Positions 1-9,983 of a stretch of 64,000 nt of DNA are shown piece by piece. How positions within the stretch are numbered: position 1 is the first letter of the stretch; every line of letters begins with the position of its first letter. This DNA is from Chlorops oryzae. Its lineage: Eukaryota; Arthropoda; Insecta; Diptera; Chloropidae. Below the pieces are notes generated by a model. The model saw only the letters and a program-made list of their open reading frames with translations. It had not been told where the DNA came from and searched no databases. The translations under genes and the position numbers were made by a program. The stretch spans positions 35,543,502 through 35,607,501 of the forward strand of contig CM035808.1 in the NCBI GenBank assembly GCA_020466095.1. The letters run 5' to 3'.

Positions 1-284
1 GCAACCAAAAAACGCTTATTTTTTCTCCTACATCATAACTTACATATACATACATAACTAAACATCTCAGAGTTAAACACCATATAGAAACGCGCTAATA
101 CCCATTAGGGCCCATTATACGGTCAATATATGTTCACGAACTTAGCATGATCAAGTGTGTCATAAAAAACTTTATTGTGTTACAGGACGAACATTTCATA
201 AAACTTCATTTCGTTTAATTTTCAGCGAGAAAAGATGGCACGCGCATTACTAGCAGCACTATTATCGACGATATAATTATATTA

Positions 285-442
285 GGCCTTTACACGTTAA
301 GACATTTCGATAATGAAACAAATTTTCGTTGGCAAGGGGGGCAGGGGGAAGAGCGAAAAACGCTACCATACCACATCCCCGCGCGTCCCTATCCCACAAA
401 AAGTGTGTTTCATTATCGAAATGTCTTAATGTGTAAATGGCC
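285..442. mobile_element. short inverted-repeat element (MITE-like) in RpL22 5' flank
   Basis: The left arm (285-319) begins GGCCTTTACACGTTAAGACA. The right arm (407-442) is its near-perfect reverse complement, about 33 of 35 bases matching. The loop of about 87 bases is G/C-skewed. There is no coding capacity. The target duplication is unclear, so the superfamily is not assigned. An element with similar ends lies at 8657-8843. Confidence 0.75.
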
Positions 443-562
443 TCTTTGCTCGCTCAAAAAGTCAGAATTGACGTTAACAATAGACTAGTGGAAAAGAGCC
501 CATGTAGACATGTAGATTGCCTGTTGCGTATAAAAAATCGATTATTTTTAATTCATACTTTC

Positions 563-570
563 TATCGATA
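563..570. promoter_or_regulatory. DRE core TATCGATA upstream of RpL22
   Basis: The exact 8-base palindrome TATCGATA lies 76 bases before the RpL22 start codon. In Drosophila this core binds DREF/BEAF and is common in promoters of growth and housekeeping genes. A second ATCGATT lies about 25 bases upstream (from 537). Its role here is inferred from position. Confidence 0.55.
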
Positions 571-645
571 TCACAAAAAAAGGTTATCTCTCATGTGCTC
601 TCTCGCTGTCAATTTCTTTTTCTTTGAGAAATTCAACTCGAGAAC

Positions 646-2493
646 ATGGCTCCGACTGTGAGTATTGGAAATAATTCAAATTAATTAAGTTCTACTGACA
701 ATTATGTGAAAATAGTTAGAAAAGCTAATAGATCAAAGTGTTCAGATAAATTTGGATAATGTTTTGATTTAAAATCTATTAAGATGTAATTGCAAATTAT
801 GGATTATTAAACCACTCACTGAAATTTCTTTTGTTCAGGCGAAGCCCAGTAAAGGCGAATCTAAACCAGCCGCAGCCAAATCGTCAGGTGATAAAGCGAA
901 AGCTGCACCTGCTGCCGCAAAAGGCAAAGTAGAGAAACCGAAAGCTGAAGCAAAACCAGCTGCAGCTGCCGCCAAAAATGTGAAGAAGGCACCTGAAGCC
1001 GCAAAGGAGGTTAAGAAAGCTGCTGCTCCCGCTGCCGCAAAAGCTGCGCCCGCGAAACCAGCAGCCGCCAAAGCCGCACCTGCCAAGGACACCAAGAAAG
1101 CCGCAGCACCACCTGCAGCTGCTGCTCCTAAGAAAGATGCAAAGGCTGCCGCCGCAGCCCCCAAAAAAGACGCAAAGGCTGCTGCCGCTGCTGCTCCAGC
1201 GAAGGACGCAAAGAAACCAGCAGCTGCTGCGCCCGCCGCTGCTAAAGCGGCGCCTGCAGCCGCCAAGCCAGCACCTGCTGTTGCTCCAGCTGCTCCAGCT
1301 AAAAAGCCCGAAGCTGCTAAGCCCGCCGAAAAGCCACACAAGGCTGCTGCAGCTAAGCCACCTGCAGCACCTAAGAAGAAGGGCGTAACTGCGACTGCTG
1401 CAGCAGCGACCGGCAAAGTCGGCAAGAAGAACTTGTTGCGTGGTAAGGGCTTGAAGAAGAAGAAGGTTCAGTTGCGTTTTGGCATTGATTGCACCAACAT
1501 TGCTGAAGACAACATTATGGATGTTGCTGATTTTGTAAGTACTAAGGGCGACGTGTGGGAATTCGGGTGTGTATTTATTTGCTTGCTTCTTCGTGCTATA
1601 AGAACTTGGCACAATCTCAATTCTCCAAAACGATTTGCCACTTTTGGCCTCACAATTCACAAAAGGGACTCTGGGTGTAGCACAACGGGGTAGCCATTGA
1701 TCGGCAGAACCTGGTCTGTCCAATTGGTGCAACCGTTGTGAACTAGACCAAGTCGTGCTATGTGTACCGCCACGTGGTGGGTCCTGGGCTGTCGTGTACG
1801 CAACCGTTTGCACACAGGCCAAAACTCATAGTGCGCCCTGCCAATAGTGTTTTCGAGTTCAACACTGCAGGTATTCCAAAGTGGAGAAAAAAAAAAACAA
1901 AGTTCTACTTCCATAAAAACGGACTTGACGTTCATAAAAGCAAGCAATAAAGGTAAATTATTAAATCTGAGTACATATTATAGTAAGTCATATCATCAAA
2001 TAATTCCACACTATAAGGATTAGTTAGCAGAGCTCAAATTGTCCTTGTTCTGGTAACAGTGTACAATGTGGTAGATTAATACCAATTCCTATTAATTTGG
2101 TCATCTAATCACTCAAGATTGATCGACTTAACAAAGTAGGGTACATCCTTAGTCTAAAAAAAAGTGTTTTAAATAAATATTTCCAAAGAATACAAAGAAC
2201 TTACATTTTTCAACTCTTTAAAACAGGAAAAATACGTCAAGGCGCGCTTGAAGGTTAACGGCAAAGTGAACAATTTGGGTAACAACGTTACCTTTGAACG
2301 CCAGAAGATGAAGCTCTACGTCAACTCTGATGTACATTTCTCCAAGGCATACCTGAAGTACCTTACCAAGAGGTATTTGAAGAAGAACAGTCTGCGTGAT
2401 TGGATTCGAGTTGTAGCTAACGAAAAGGATAGTTATGAATTACGCTACTTCCGTATTAGCTCAAATGATGATGAAGATGAAGACGCTGAGTAA
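646..2493 (+). CDS. RpL22: 60S ribosomal protein L22 (eL22) with long Ala/Lys/Pro-rich N-terminal extension
   Basis: Component of the large ribosomal subunit. Coding exons are 646-657, 839-1534 and 2227-2493, giving 324 residues. Exon 1 encodes only MAPT and ends at donor GTGAGT; acceptor cag is at 836-838; exon 2 ends at GTAAGT (1535); acceptor acag precedes 2227. The reading frame closes through all three exons. Residues 5 to about 205 are an A/K/P-rich histone-H1-like extension, a known trait of fly RpL22. The conserved eL22 fold follows from about residue 208 ([18 protein letters not shown]) to the acidic tail [10 protein letters not shown]. At 324 residues it is slightly longer than the D. 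melanogaster protein (about 300), mostly in the extension. The very short first coding exon and the upstream pyrimidine tract fit a ribosomal protein gene. Poly(A) signals follow at 2510 and 2531. Confidence 0.96.
1535..2226 (+). other. RpL22 intron 2
   Basis: A 692-base intron splitting the eL22 fold after VADF. Its first half (about 1600-1870) is less AT-rich and contains several open frames that I regard as chance. Ribosomal protein introns often host snoRNAs; I could not find convincing box C/D or H/ACA pairs, so none is annotated. Confidence 0.6.
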
Positions 2494-2509
2494 ATTATAG
2501 AAAAATGTG

Positions 2510-2536
2510 AATAAAAATTTGTTTTTGTACAATAAA
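2510..2536 (+). terminator. RpL22 polyadenylation signals
   Basis: Two AATAAA hexamers (2510-2515 and 2531-2536) lie 17 and 38 bases after the stop codon, with a T-rich stretch following. Confidence 0.7.
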
Positions 2537-2906
2537 GCAAGCCTTGTCACGTTTTTTTAAATGAATTTTTTAGTTGCACGAATATTGTATTAAATTTTTT
2601 AAGTGTAATATTTATCAAGCTGTTGGATAGTTTTTTTATACATCATGGACTGGAGTAGATAAAATACGTCGTGCATGGTCCAATTTGGGATTTCTTATGA
2701 CCATCTAACAGTTTTTGTTTCGCTTTTGAACATCAGGAATTTTGTTCTGTGATGTAGAAATGAATTCTGTGTGGATTTCATAAACGTTGCACAATTTTGA
2801 TTTGTTTTTTGTGTGAATATTGAAATTTTTTAAATGCAACCAAAAATCTAGGGCAGATGTGTTGGTTGTTAAAGCTACGAATTTGTTATGAAGTCATTAA
2901 AAATAT

Positions 2907-3118
2907 CAGCCGGATTCTAAATATTCTCGTGGAATTTTCCCCCTTCAGATTTGAAAAGAATTCCTCCGTTAGATACGCACTGGGAAGGGAATATAAATTT
3001 CGAACATTTTTAAGCAAAAGTATTCATCCTTTAATTGGCGCATAGAATGTTTCCTTTTGTCACGGAGAAAAATTTCTAGGCCTAAAGTTCTCTAAATTTC
3101 TCATTTAAAATTGGGCTG
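2907..3118. mobile_element. CAGCCC-family MITE
   Basis: The left end reads CAGCCGGATTCTAAATATTC and the right end is the matching inverse finishing in AATTGGGCTG. TAT flanks both ends. It is related to 41968-42124, 44958-45328 and to isolated ends at 3281, 22058 and 37236. Non-coding. Confidence 0.6.
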
Positions 3119-3410
3119 TATACCTATATATTTATAATTCTCATTTTTTAAATAGATAGGGAAAAGAAAATTATGGATATGGGTCAAATACCCATTCCCC
3201 ATCAAATTTATACCCCAAAATATTTGAAAAAGAAGTTTACTCTCGAGAAAAGTAAATTCCCCGGGAATATTCAGAATTGGGCTGATAACCGTTACTAAGG
3301 AGAATATTATATGAAAAACTATAATGGTAAAAATCGTTTTGTGCCATATTTGGTGATCACAAACAAAATGTGGAATATCTCAGAAATGTTTACAATATTA
3401 ACAGTCAATT

Positions 3411-3837
3411 ATTACGTTTATGCATCATGTTAACCCAGGTATATTCAACCCGGGTAAAAAAAACCTGAGCATAAACGGGCAATTTTGAACTTGAGTTAAA
3501 AGACTAACCCAGTTTTATTCTTAAGAGACACTGAACAGCGATGCGGCATGACATACACGAAAATTATGTTTTTAGAAATATAAATGTATGGGACACACAT
3601 TACAATGCATGACTAAAAGTCGAAATGAGTTGGATTTTTTGTCATTCGCTTCGATTTGCCTAAGCCCTCGTGTTTATGCACAAACTTCAACTCGAGTTGA
3701 ATTTTCTACCCACTTTAAATAAATGTGTTTATTCAACCCGATTAAATTCTCTAACTCGGTTATAAATAGCGTTTATGCGAGGGGGTTGAATTGACCTGAG
3801 TTGAATATACCCGGGTTAACATGATGCATAAACGTAG
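3411..3837. mobile_element. foldback MITE with about 45-bp terminal inverted repeats
   Basis: The left arm ACGTTTATGCATCATGTTAA is mirrored at 3818-3836, and pairing extends about 45 bases with two or three mismatches, including CCCGGGT blocks. A TA adjoins each end, which would suit a Tc1/mariner-type insertion, but the exact boundary is uncertain. Interior copies of GTTTATGC-like and ACTCGGTT-like words add further hairpins. Confidence 0.75.
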
Positions 3838-3949
3838 TAAATGTTTATAGAAGTAACTCTGAGTTAAATCAAGTTATATAATTTTCTAGGCCTCAATTAA
3901 GGCGGAATAACGTTTTAGGTGACAAATTTTTTTAATCTAATTTTTGTAC

Positions 3950-4140
3950 TATCGCTTTGAATAATTCTCTAGCCCTTTAAGCTATCCTTAAAATATTGTT
4001 ATTTGGTCAGCTCTTGGACATTTCTCAATACTGCGGAACCATAAAGAAGCGAATGGCTCTTGTAAGTACCGAATGGCATGACAAATTGCAAAAATGTGAA
4101 ATTTGTCAGTTACAACCTTATTCGCGGCTCTGCTTCAATT
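3950..4140 (+). repeat. dispersed repeat, copy 1 (copy 2 at about 55645-55832)
   Basis: Direct similarity to the later copy includes the shared run TAGCCCTTTAAGCTATC, then TTATTTGGTCA, a TGGCATGACAAAT block and AAAATGTGAAATTTGTC. Identity is interrupted by small indels. No terminal repeats or coding sense were recognised. Confidence 0.7.
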
Positions 4141-4463
4141 ACAACGCCCTAAAAATCCAAGTAGTCAGTGACCAAAACGGGGTCATCCACCCTAATATGC
4201 ACAATTGTAAGAACCTACATATATGTATGTATTTAGGTTTAGATGTCAGAAAACGATTGGAAGCAAATATAAGCTATGTATGTATGTATAAAAAACCGTA
4301 GACCATTGGTTCAGAAACGCTGTCCTAACAGCTGTTAATCAAATGAAAGTTTTGCCGGTAAAAAAAAGTCTCGTCGAAAGTAAGATTACATGTGTTTTTA
4401 TATGGTTTTGCGATAAACCAAAATAAAAATCTCTTGAAAATGAGCTGACAATGAGCTAGGAGT

Positions 4464-5855
4464 ATGTGGAAGAAGGCGACCATAATAATCCTGCTTATAC
4501 TGCATGCAGAAACAGCGAGACTAAAAAGCACCAGCCACCGACAATTAAATGTATTTGGAGATTTGTTACCAATTCAACGGCCAAGCTGTCCACTGGAGAT
4601 AGCATCGATGAAGAACGTCATTTATTTACTGTACGATGTCAACCGTCCTGAAGGCTTCAACCTTCGACGTGACGTTTATATACGGTTAGCCGTTTTCGTG
4701 CGTCATCTTCAACAGAAAAGTAAAAATTTCGAAAATTTGCGATTAGTTTTGCCTCCATGGAATCGCTTATATCATTGGAAATCATCCCATTTGCAGCAAG
4801 ACCACCTACCATGGAGCACGTTCTTCGATATTGAAAGTCTAAGACGTTTTGCGCCAGTTTTGGACTTTCCTGAGTTTCTTGAAGAAGTTGATAGTTTTGG
4901 ACTTCAAGAAGCTCCATTCGTGCCAGTTCATCAGACATTTCAATTGCTTCAATTCAAGGAGATGTTCGAAAATGGTGTTTTCCATGACAAATTTGAATTT
5001 GCGACTACGGAATGCCTGAAAGAACAATATTTACATGGGAATTTAATACTCCAACAGGCAGATTTGATGGTAAACGATTTTTCCTGTATTCGGTTTCAAG
5101 GTTCGGTCAATTTATTAGAACAAATTCTTCGCATAGCACTGAAAAGAAACAGCATTGGTTCCAATTTACAGAACAACGGTGATCCAAAGACTTTTGCGAT
5201 TTTAAATGCGGAGATTGTTCTTCATGAAAATTGGGGCGATCGGGAATTCTGGCGGGCTCGTCGTTCGATGCGTTTCGCTAAACATCTAGTGGCCATAGCT
5301 AATGAATTCCGTAGGACTAAACTGAATTCCACCGATAAACATGATCTTGTACAGCGTCCCCCTATGTGGGAATTCGAACGCAATTATCGTGGAGCGATAG
5401 GTGGTGCATACGTTTGTGCTCACCTTAGACGTGGCGATTTCGTCTATGGCCGAGAGAGTACAACACCATCATTGCGTTCAATGGCAGAGCAAATCAGACA
5501 AGCACTGGATAAACTTCATTTAAATACGGTTTTTGTAGCTACAGATGCCACAGCGTTCGAGTTTAAGAATCTCAAAACTTATTTGCAGCATCGGGTTCAT
5601 CGGGTTGTACGTTTCCAGGCCAATTCATTGGAGCAAAAGGCATCAATTAAAGACGGTGGCATTGCTATCGTCGATCAGTTGATTTGCGCTAATGCACGCC
5701 ATTTCATTGGAACTTATGAAAGCACGTTTACCTATCGCATCTGCGAGGAACGCGAGATATTAGGTTTTCCGAAATCATCCACATTTAATTCGTTTTGTAA
5801 GAGTGCGGACTTGTTTAATTGTCCCAAGAACAGCGTCTGGCCGATCGTTTACTAA
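4464..5855 (+). CDS. O-fut2: GDP-fucose protein O-fucosyltransferase 2
   Basis: 463 residues in one uninterrupted frame. Enzymes of this family transfer fucose from GDP-fucose to Ser/Thr in folded thrombospondin type 1 repeats in the ER. Residues 1-18 are hydrophobic (TIIILLILHA) and form a signal peptide, which supports this start. The POFUT2 signature YLLYDVNRPEGFNLRRDVYI, near residue 55, contains the glutamate known as the family's catalytic base. LPPWNRLYHW follows. Then come the GDP-binding HLRRGDF, VFVATDA, KDGGIAIVDQLIC and FIGTYESTFTYRI blocks. The end, FNCPKNSVWPIVY, matches the family's terminal Cys-W-Y layout. It lacks the GNQ block of POFUT1, so POFUT2 is the better assignment. 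Its 3' end faces the next gene, with 325 bases between stop codons. A poly(A) signal lies at 6125. Confidence 0.95.
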   Translation: MWKKATIIILLILHAETARLKSTSHRQLNVFGDLLPIQRPSCPLEIASMKNVIYLLYDVNRPEGFNLRRDVYIRLAVFVRHLQQKSKNFENLRLVLPPWNRLYHWKSSHLQQDHLPWSTFFDIESLRRFAPVLDFPEFLEEVDSFGLQEAPFVPVHQTFQLLQFKEMFENGVFHDKFEFATTECLKEQYLHGNLILQQADLMVNDFSCIRFQGSVNLLEQILRIALKRNSIGSNLQNNGDPKTFAILNAEIVLHENWGDREFWRARRSMRFAKHLVAIANEFRRTKLNSTDKHDLVQRPPMWEFERNYRGAIGGAYVCAHLRRGDFVYGRESTTPSLRSMAEQIRQALDKLHLNTVFVATDATAFEFKNLKTYLQHRVHRVVRFQANSLEQKASIKDGGIAIVDQLICANARHFIGTYESTFTYRICEEREILGFPKSSTFNSFCKSADLFNCPKNSVWPIVY

Positions 5856-6180
5856 ACTCGAATGGAGTCCATTTAATCGCGACCGCCAGGAGTAAACTGC
5901 TTAAGACATATACATTCACATGGAGCATTCATAACTGAGATTTAAGAATTAATTTTTCCAGTAGTGATAAGGATTTTAGCTAAATTTATGTGGCTGAATG
6001 CAAATGATTTTATTTGATATATACATCCTGAACGTATGTAGTTGTACTTGTTTCTGAGAATTAACATTTGCTTATTGTAGAATCTTTATTCTTAAATTAT
6101 CCTGTTTATTTTCTATTAAGACAGAATAAACATAAGAAATGAAATCAATCAACGTCTATGTCCACCACGCCCATAAAACT
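5856..6180. other. convergent 3' spacer of O-fut2 and the 6181-8079 gene
   Basis: AT-rich. Plus-strand AATAAA at 6125-6130 serves O-fut2. TTTATT hexamers near 6085 and 6106 are possible poly(A) signals for the minus-strand gene. The two 3' ends therefore probably overlap by tens of bases. Confidence 0.5.
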
Positions 6181-8079
6181 TTACAGACGAAGAAGATGGC
6201 CCGTCATCGGCCGTACCGTTGTACCGAGAAATCGGTTGAGAATGGATGCTGCGACTTTGAGGAGGATTCGACCAACGGCTTTCTTTTCGAGAATGGGATG
6301 TGATCTTGATGATTCCCTTTTTATAAAATCGTCATGGTTATCAAAAAATCGCGGTGGAGGTGGTGATGGCGCTTCTTCCTCCAGGCCCGCCTCCTCTGCA
6401 GAACGTTTGAAAGAAGGTGATGATGATGATACTGTCGCTGGAATTTGCGAGGTTGCATAAATTTCCGACAGCCGTTTACGTTGCTGATATAGATCCATGC
6501 CTGAATTCCCTGTCGGCTCCCGCATGAATTGAATAAAATCATCTAACGCTTCTAATTGATTCTCATTCAATTGTCGTATTACCCGAAATAGTGGTAGATC
6601 TGTACCATGACCCGTATACATGGAATTTGTTTGTGTACCAGTAATATTTGTTGTCGGTGTAAATTGTATTCCTTTATCACGATAGAAATCACGGCGACGC
6701 AGCGGTATAACCTTAACAGCTTCCGTTTGTACCATAACGTTCATGTACAAAGTCGAGTTGCTTGGTTCGCAAAGTTCTCTGTCCTCGGCTTTTGATGTAT
6801 TCTCACTAGGCTTTTGGATTTTATCGGGTATTTTGATCAATTGTTTTTTAGCAAATAGTGTGTCGACGTCATAGGCGAGTATACGTGCGACGACTTTTGA
6901 TTTCGATGGCAAAGATTCCAAGCCCCATTCCTCTAAGTTAAGGCGAGTTGCCATTGAATTGAACTCGAAGGTAACATTGTTGACTGTATGAAGCGGAGAA
7001 CGATTATCGTAGACATGTTGGGTGAAGTGCGAAAAGCTTGTGGGAAGTTTCCTCACTGTCGGCGTGTAAGCGAATACAGGATCGTTGGGATAGAAAAGCT
7101 TTTCTTTTTGTTGTTTGGCTTTAAGGAAAACATATTTCGCAAGTTTAACGCGCTCCAAGGCTATGAATATATATATATATATATTAAAATTTAAAATTAT
7201 AAATATTCCGGTATTAGATACAACTTACATTTGGAGAGTTTCTCTTCTGGCGTTAATATCGTTTCGGGTTTCTGTTCTACAGGCTCCTCTGGGCCAACAG
7301 TGAGTTGAACTGAAACAAAGGAAACTGAATTATTTTAATGGCTTTCAAAAGTATTTCGCAATCTACGTACATGGTGCAAACGGCAAGCTACATGCAGACC
7401 CAATATGTGTTTCGATTGTTGTTTGATTTGAATCCGGCTCCTCCGGCGTTGGCGATCGTGATCGTGCAGGAGGACAAAACGAACGAAATTCCGCTCGAAC
7501 TTGAAGTCGCGGTCTAATATTCTCAGGCGCTGCTGCTGCTGTTGCAGTTGGACTGGATATTTTATTTTCTACTCTTTCCTTTGTAGACTTTTGTGGAGAC
7601 CTTTGCTCGTCTTTGCTTTTCTTACGTTTTGCTTTCTTGGATTTCTTATTTTTCTTCTTGCTATCAACGTTTAGGGTGTATTCAGCGGTGCATTCGACTT
7701 CATCGTCCACTTCTCCATCCTCTAAATCGACATGTTCCCGTTTTAAACGTAAATGATTTCTCGTCGCGCCCGGTAGCCTCCTTTCGGTGCGTTTCGTTGA
7801 CAAAATATCATCGAAGAAGCTGGGATCAATTTCATCGTTTGCGTCGTTTGCGTTTGTACTTTGCTCAGATTTAACATCTGTGGAATTGCGTCGGGTGGCG
7901 GCGCAAGCTGCAGCAATATCACCGGCACTGTTGAGGAGCTCATCCAAAAAGTCGTCAGATGGTTCATCGTCCGATTCTATTGGTTCGGCTAATGTTTCGG
8001 CTATTGGTTCGCTTTTTACGACATTCTCTTGATTGTCTTCATTGCTTTTTTCCATTGAAGTACTTTCCTCTTGCTCCAT
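6181..8079 (-). CDS. candidate Panoramix-like nuclear protein; otherwise unrecognised
   Basis: Exons (minus) 8079-7371, 7309-7229 and 7160-6181 give 589 residues. Donors are GTACGT and GTAAGT, acceptors ttcag and catag, and phases agree. Residues 1-150 are acidic and disordered (DDFLDELLNSAGD, DPSFFDDIL). About 155-175 is a nuclear-localisation-like block, KKKNKKSKKAKRKKSK. The C-terminal half, from about 265, looks folded (PNDPVFAYTPTVRKLP, VVARILAYDVDTLF). Three LC8/Cut-up-type motifs cluster there: VQT at 407-409, GIQF at 427-430 and TQT at 439-441. Drosophila Panoramix (541 residues) has this order: disordered N-terminus, Lys-rich segment, structured C-terminus, and TQT motifs that dimerise it through LC8. 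The resemblance is architectural; no alignment could be run. Alternatives are any fast-evolving LC8-binding nuclear protein. The gene model is firm, the name is not. Confidence 0.85.
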
Positions 8080-8656
8080 CCCTGAGGCAACTGACCTCTG
8101 GGTCCAAACTAGTTTACTAAAAAAAAAAACAACAAAAAACCCTACTTAAATCTGTTTATAACAAATGTCTTCAACGGCTGATAGCTGAATCTGTCAGGAC
8201 GACAAAAGAGCTGCCAGATGTTGGAAATTATCTGGATATTCAACGATGTCCGTTTTTAAACTCGCCGAATTTTATCGTGGCAGCTCTAGTTTGTGGGTGA
8301 AAAACGAACGTGAAACGAGTCGCCAATACCGCCCGTACGTTTCTCATCAACAAACTACAAGCTGACGCGACAAAATTCGCTTCGTCTAAATACCAACAAT
8401 GAACGAGTCTTTCCGACTAATGAAAATAAACAGTATGTAGTACAACAACAAAATCACAAGGAATCATTAATCACAATTAAGAGTAAGCATCAATTGGGAC
8501 AACAATATAAAAAAAACTCAGAAATGTCAAAAAAGTTTAAAAAGGAAGAAGAAGAGAAGTCCCTACTGCTTGAAAATATTTGAATTTAAAATAACATTTT
8601 TGGAAATATGATAATGGAGGGCATGGCATGGGCATGCAAGAACGAAAAATTACCGT

Positions 8657-8843
8657 CTAAAGCGGCCTTTACACGATCACGTATGCACGTATGCGTGGCG
8701 TAATGAAAAAAATGACCGTTTAAACTTTAAAGACAAAAAATGCATTCCTGATGACATGCAGAAACGCTTAGAAAATTATTCCTGAATTTCTTTGCATGAT
8801 TCAATCTTTCCAGGCGAACATGAACGTGTAAAGTCTGCTTAAG
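8657..8843. mobile_element. MITE with CGGCCTTTACACG-type ends
   Basis: Left end CTAAAGCGGCCTTTACACG; the right end is its inverse with 16 of 19 matches (CGTGTAAAGTCTGCTTAAG). Interior non-coding. The GGCCTTTACACG word is shared with the 285-442 element. Confidence 0.6.
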
Positions 8844-8941
8844 GAGGTGGGATTGTTGCTTGACTTGGTCAAGAAAAATAAAAATATTTTCGATTAATTA
8901 CATTTTCTAACTGAAATGTTAGAAACATTTGTTGAAAACAT

Positions 8942-9070
8942 TAGTGGCACTCATGCAGCTTCGCAAATGCTTTCGCAACTTTTCCCATCGTAAATTTCCA
9001 TCTAAATTTTGACAGTTGTGTGACAAATTTCTCATTTCCCACAATTTGCGAAGCTGCATGAGTCCCACTA
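8942..9070. mobile_element. 129-bp foldback element, TAGTGG ends
   Basis: TAGTGGCACTCATGCAGCTT at the left is mirrored at the right with one mismatch, and pairing extends through CGCAAAT (about 27 bases). It resembles the ends of 43592-43885 (TAGTGGTATTCAAGCAG). No clear target duplication. Confidence 0.65.
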
Positions 9071-9983
9071 TTGTCTTCAGATCACTTTCATTCGCATCCA
9101 TTTTCACTAAAATTGAAAAACTTTAGCCGCAATATTCTTCTCCTTGTTAAAAAAATGTTATAATACCAAGGCTGAATTCCAGTCTCGTGAAAAAAAGAAA
9201 TTCTCGGTTTCTGTGCCGCAAGGTGAAGCATTGGTTTATTGATTTTGGTTTATATAAATCGGCAAAAAATTTATTTTTAAAATAGGTACATTGTTTAAAA
9301 AATTAAAAATAAGAAACCGTTAAAGGTTGTTTTGGTTCTTTTTCCATACCATCAGAGTAGGTTAAGAGATTTTCCGGTACTGAGTTTTTTGTACATTCAA
9401 GGCACAAATATTCTTAGAATAATTAGGTAGCTGTTTAAACTTTTCAATCACATCCGTGAGATAATACTTCTATAAAAATGTTTTATTTTTAATTATCTTT
9501 AAAAAAAATTCGAGAAACAATATAACAAATCCACATATTAAAAAAAAAAAAAAAAACATAAACGGACTTTGTAAAGAAGGAATGTGGGAAGGTCTTTTTT
9601 GCTCTTTGGAAAAAAATATCAATTTAAAATATTTGCGATTATTTAAACGGCTTGAGTGCATGTTTGCAGTAAGATCTGTGAGGTGAATAGATACAACTTA
9701 ACATTACGTATCTACTGTAAAATCATTAGTGCTGGTGCAATAGTGAGGGGACAGAAAAATTTAATCGTATGGAATATAGTGTGTATAAATTGAGGCACTT
9801 TGTAATTAGCAGACTATTGAGTCTTCAAAGGCATTAATATCATAATTTCGCATTTTTAGCATAACACAACCTCAAACGAACAGACTTAAGACCGCTCAAA
9901 ATATTCGATTAGAAACATAGATATAGAAAAGATTATTGGATTTTATGAGATTCACGAACGATTGTCTAATGTTTTCTTATTAA

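Larger units (their letters stand above)
1..645. other. upstream flank of RpL22 with no gene
   Basis: No coding frame here looks real. The stretch holds a small inverted-repeat element at 285-442, a TATCGATA site at 563-570 and a pyrimidine-rich run just before the RpL22 start codon (about 610-635). That run is where a TOP-type ribosomal protein transcript would be expected to begin. A segment at about 455-485 resembles one at 53545-53587 (see findings). Confidence 0.6.
2494..4463. other. spacer between RpL22 and O-fut2, repeat-rich
   Basis: No host gene seen. It holds a CAGCCC-type element (2907-3118), an isolated CAGCCC right end (about 3240-3280), a 430-base foldback element (3411-3837) and a 190-base dispersed repeat (about 3950-4140) also present at 55.65 kb. 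The 101-codon frame at 3996-4301 lies in this last repeat and is not a credible gene. Confidence 0.6.
8080..9983. other. spacer between the candidate Panx-like gene and the prion-like gene
   Basis: No coding exon recognised. It holds the 5' flank of the minus-strand gene, an inverted-repeat element at 8657-8843, a 130-base foldback at 8942-9070, and the AT-rich 3' flank of the next minus-strand gene with TTTATT (a minus-strand AATAAA) at 9482-9487. Confidence 0.55.

Noticed and set aside
835..1822. Long minus-strand frames opposite RpL22 exon 2 (196 and 312 codons)
   Set aside because: They are reverse shadows of the GC-rich Ala/Lys repeat coding exon; composition is pure low complexity.
1535..2226. 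Possible snoRNA in RpL22 intron 2
   Set aside because: No paired C/D or H/ACA boxes with flanking stems could be found by eye.
3996..4301. 101-codon plus-strand frame upstream of O-fut2
   Set aside because: It falls in a dispersed repeat, and the second copy at 55.65 kb does not keep the frame.
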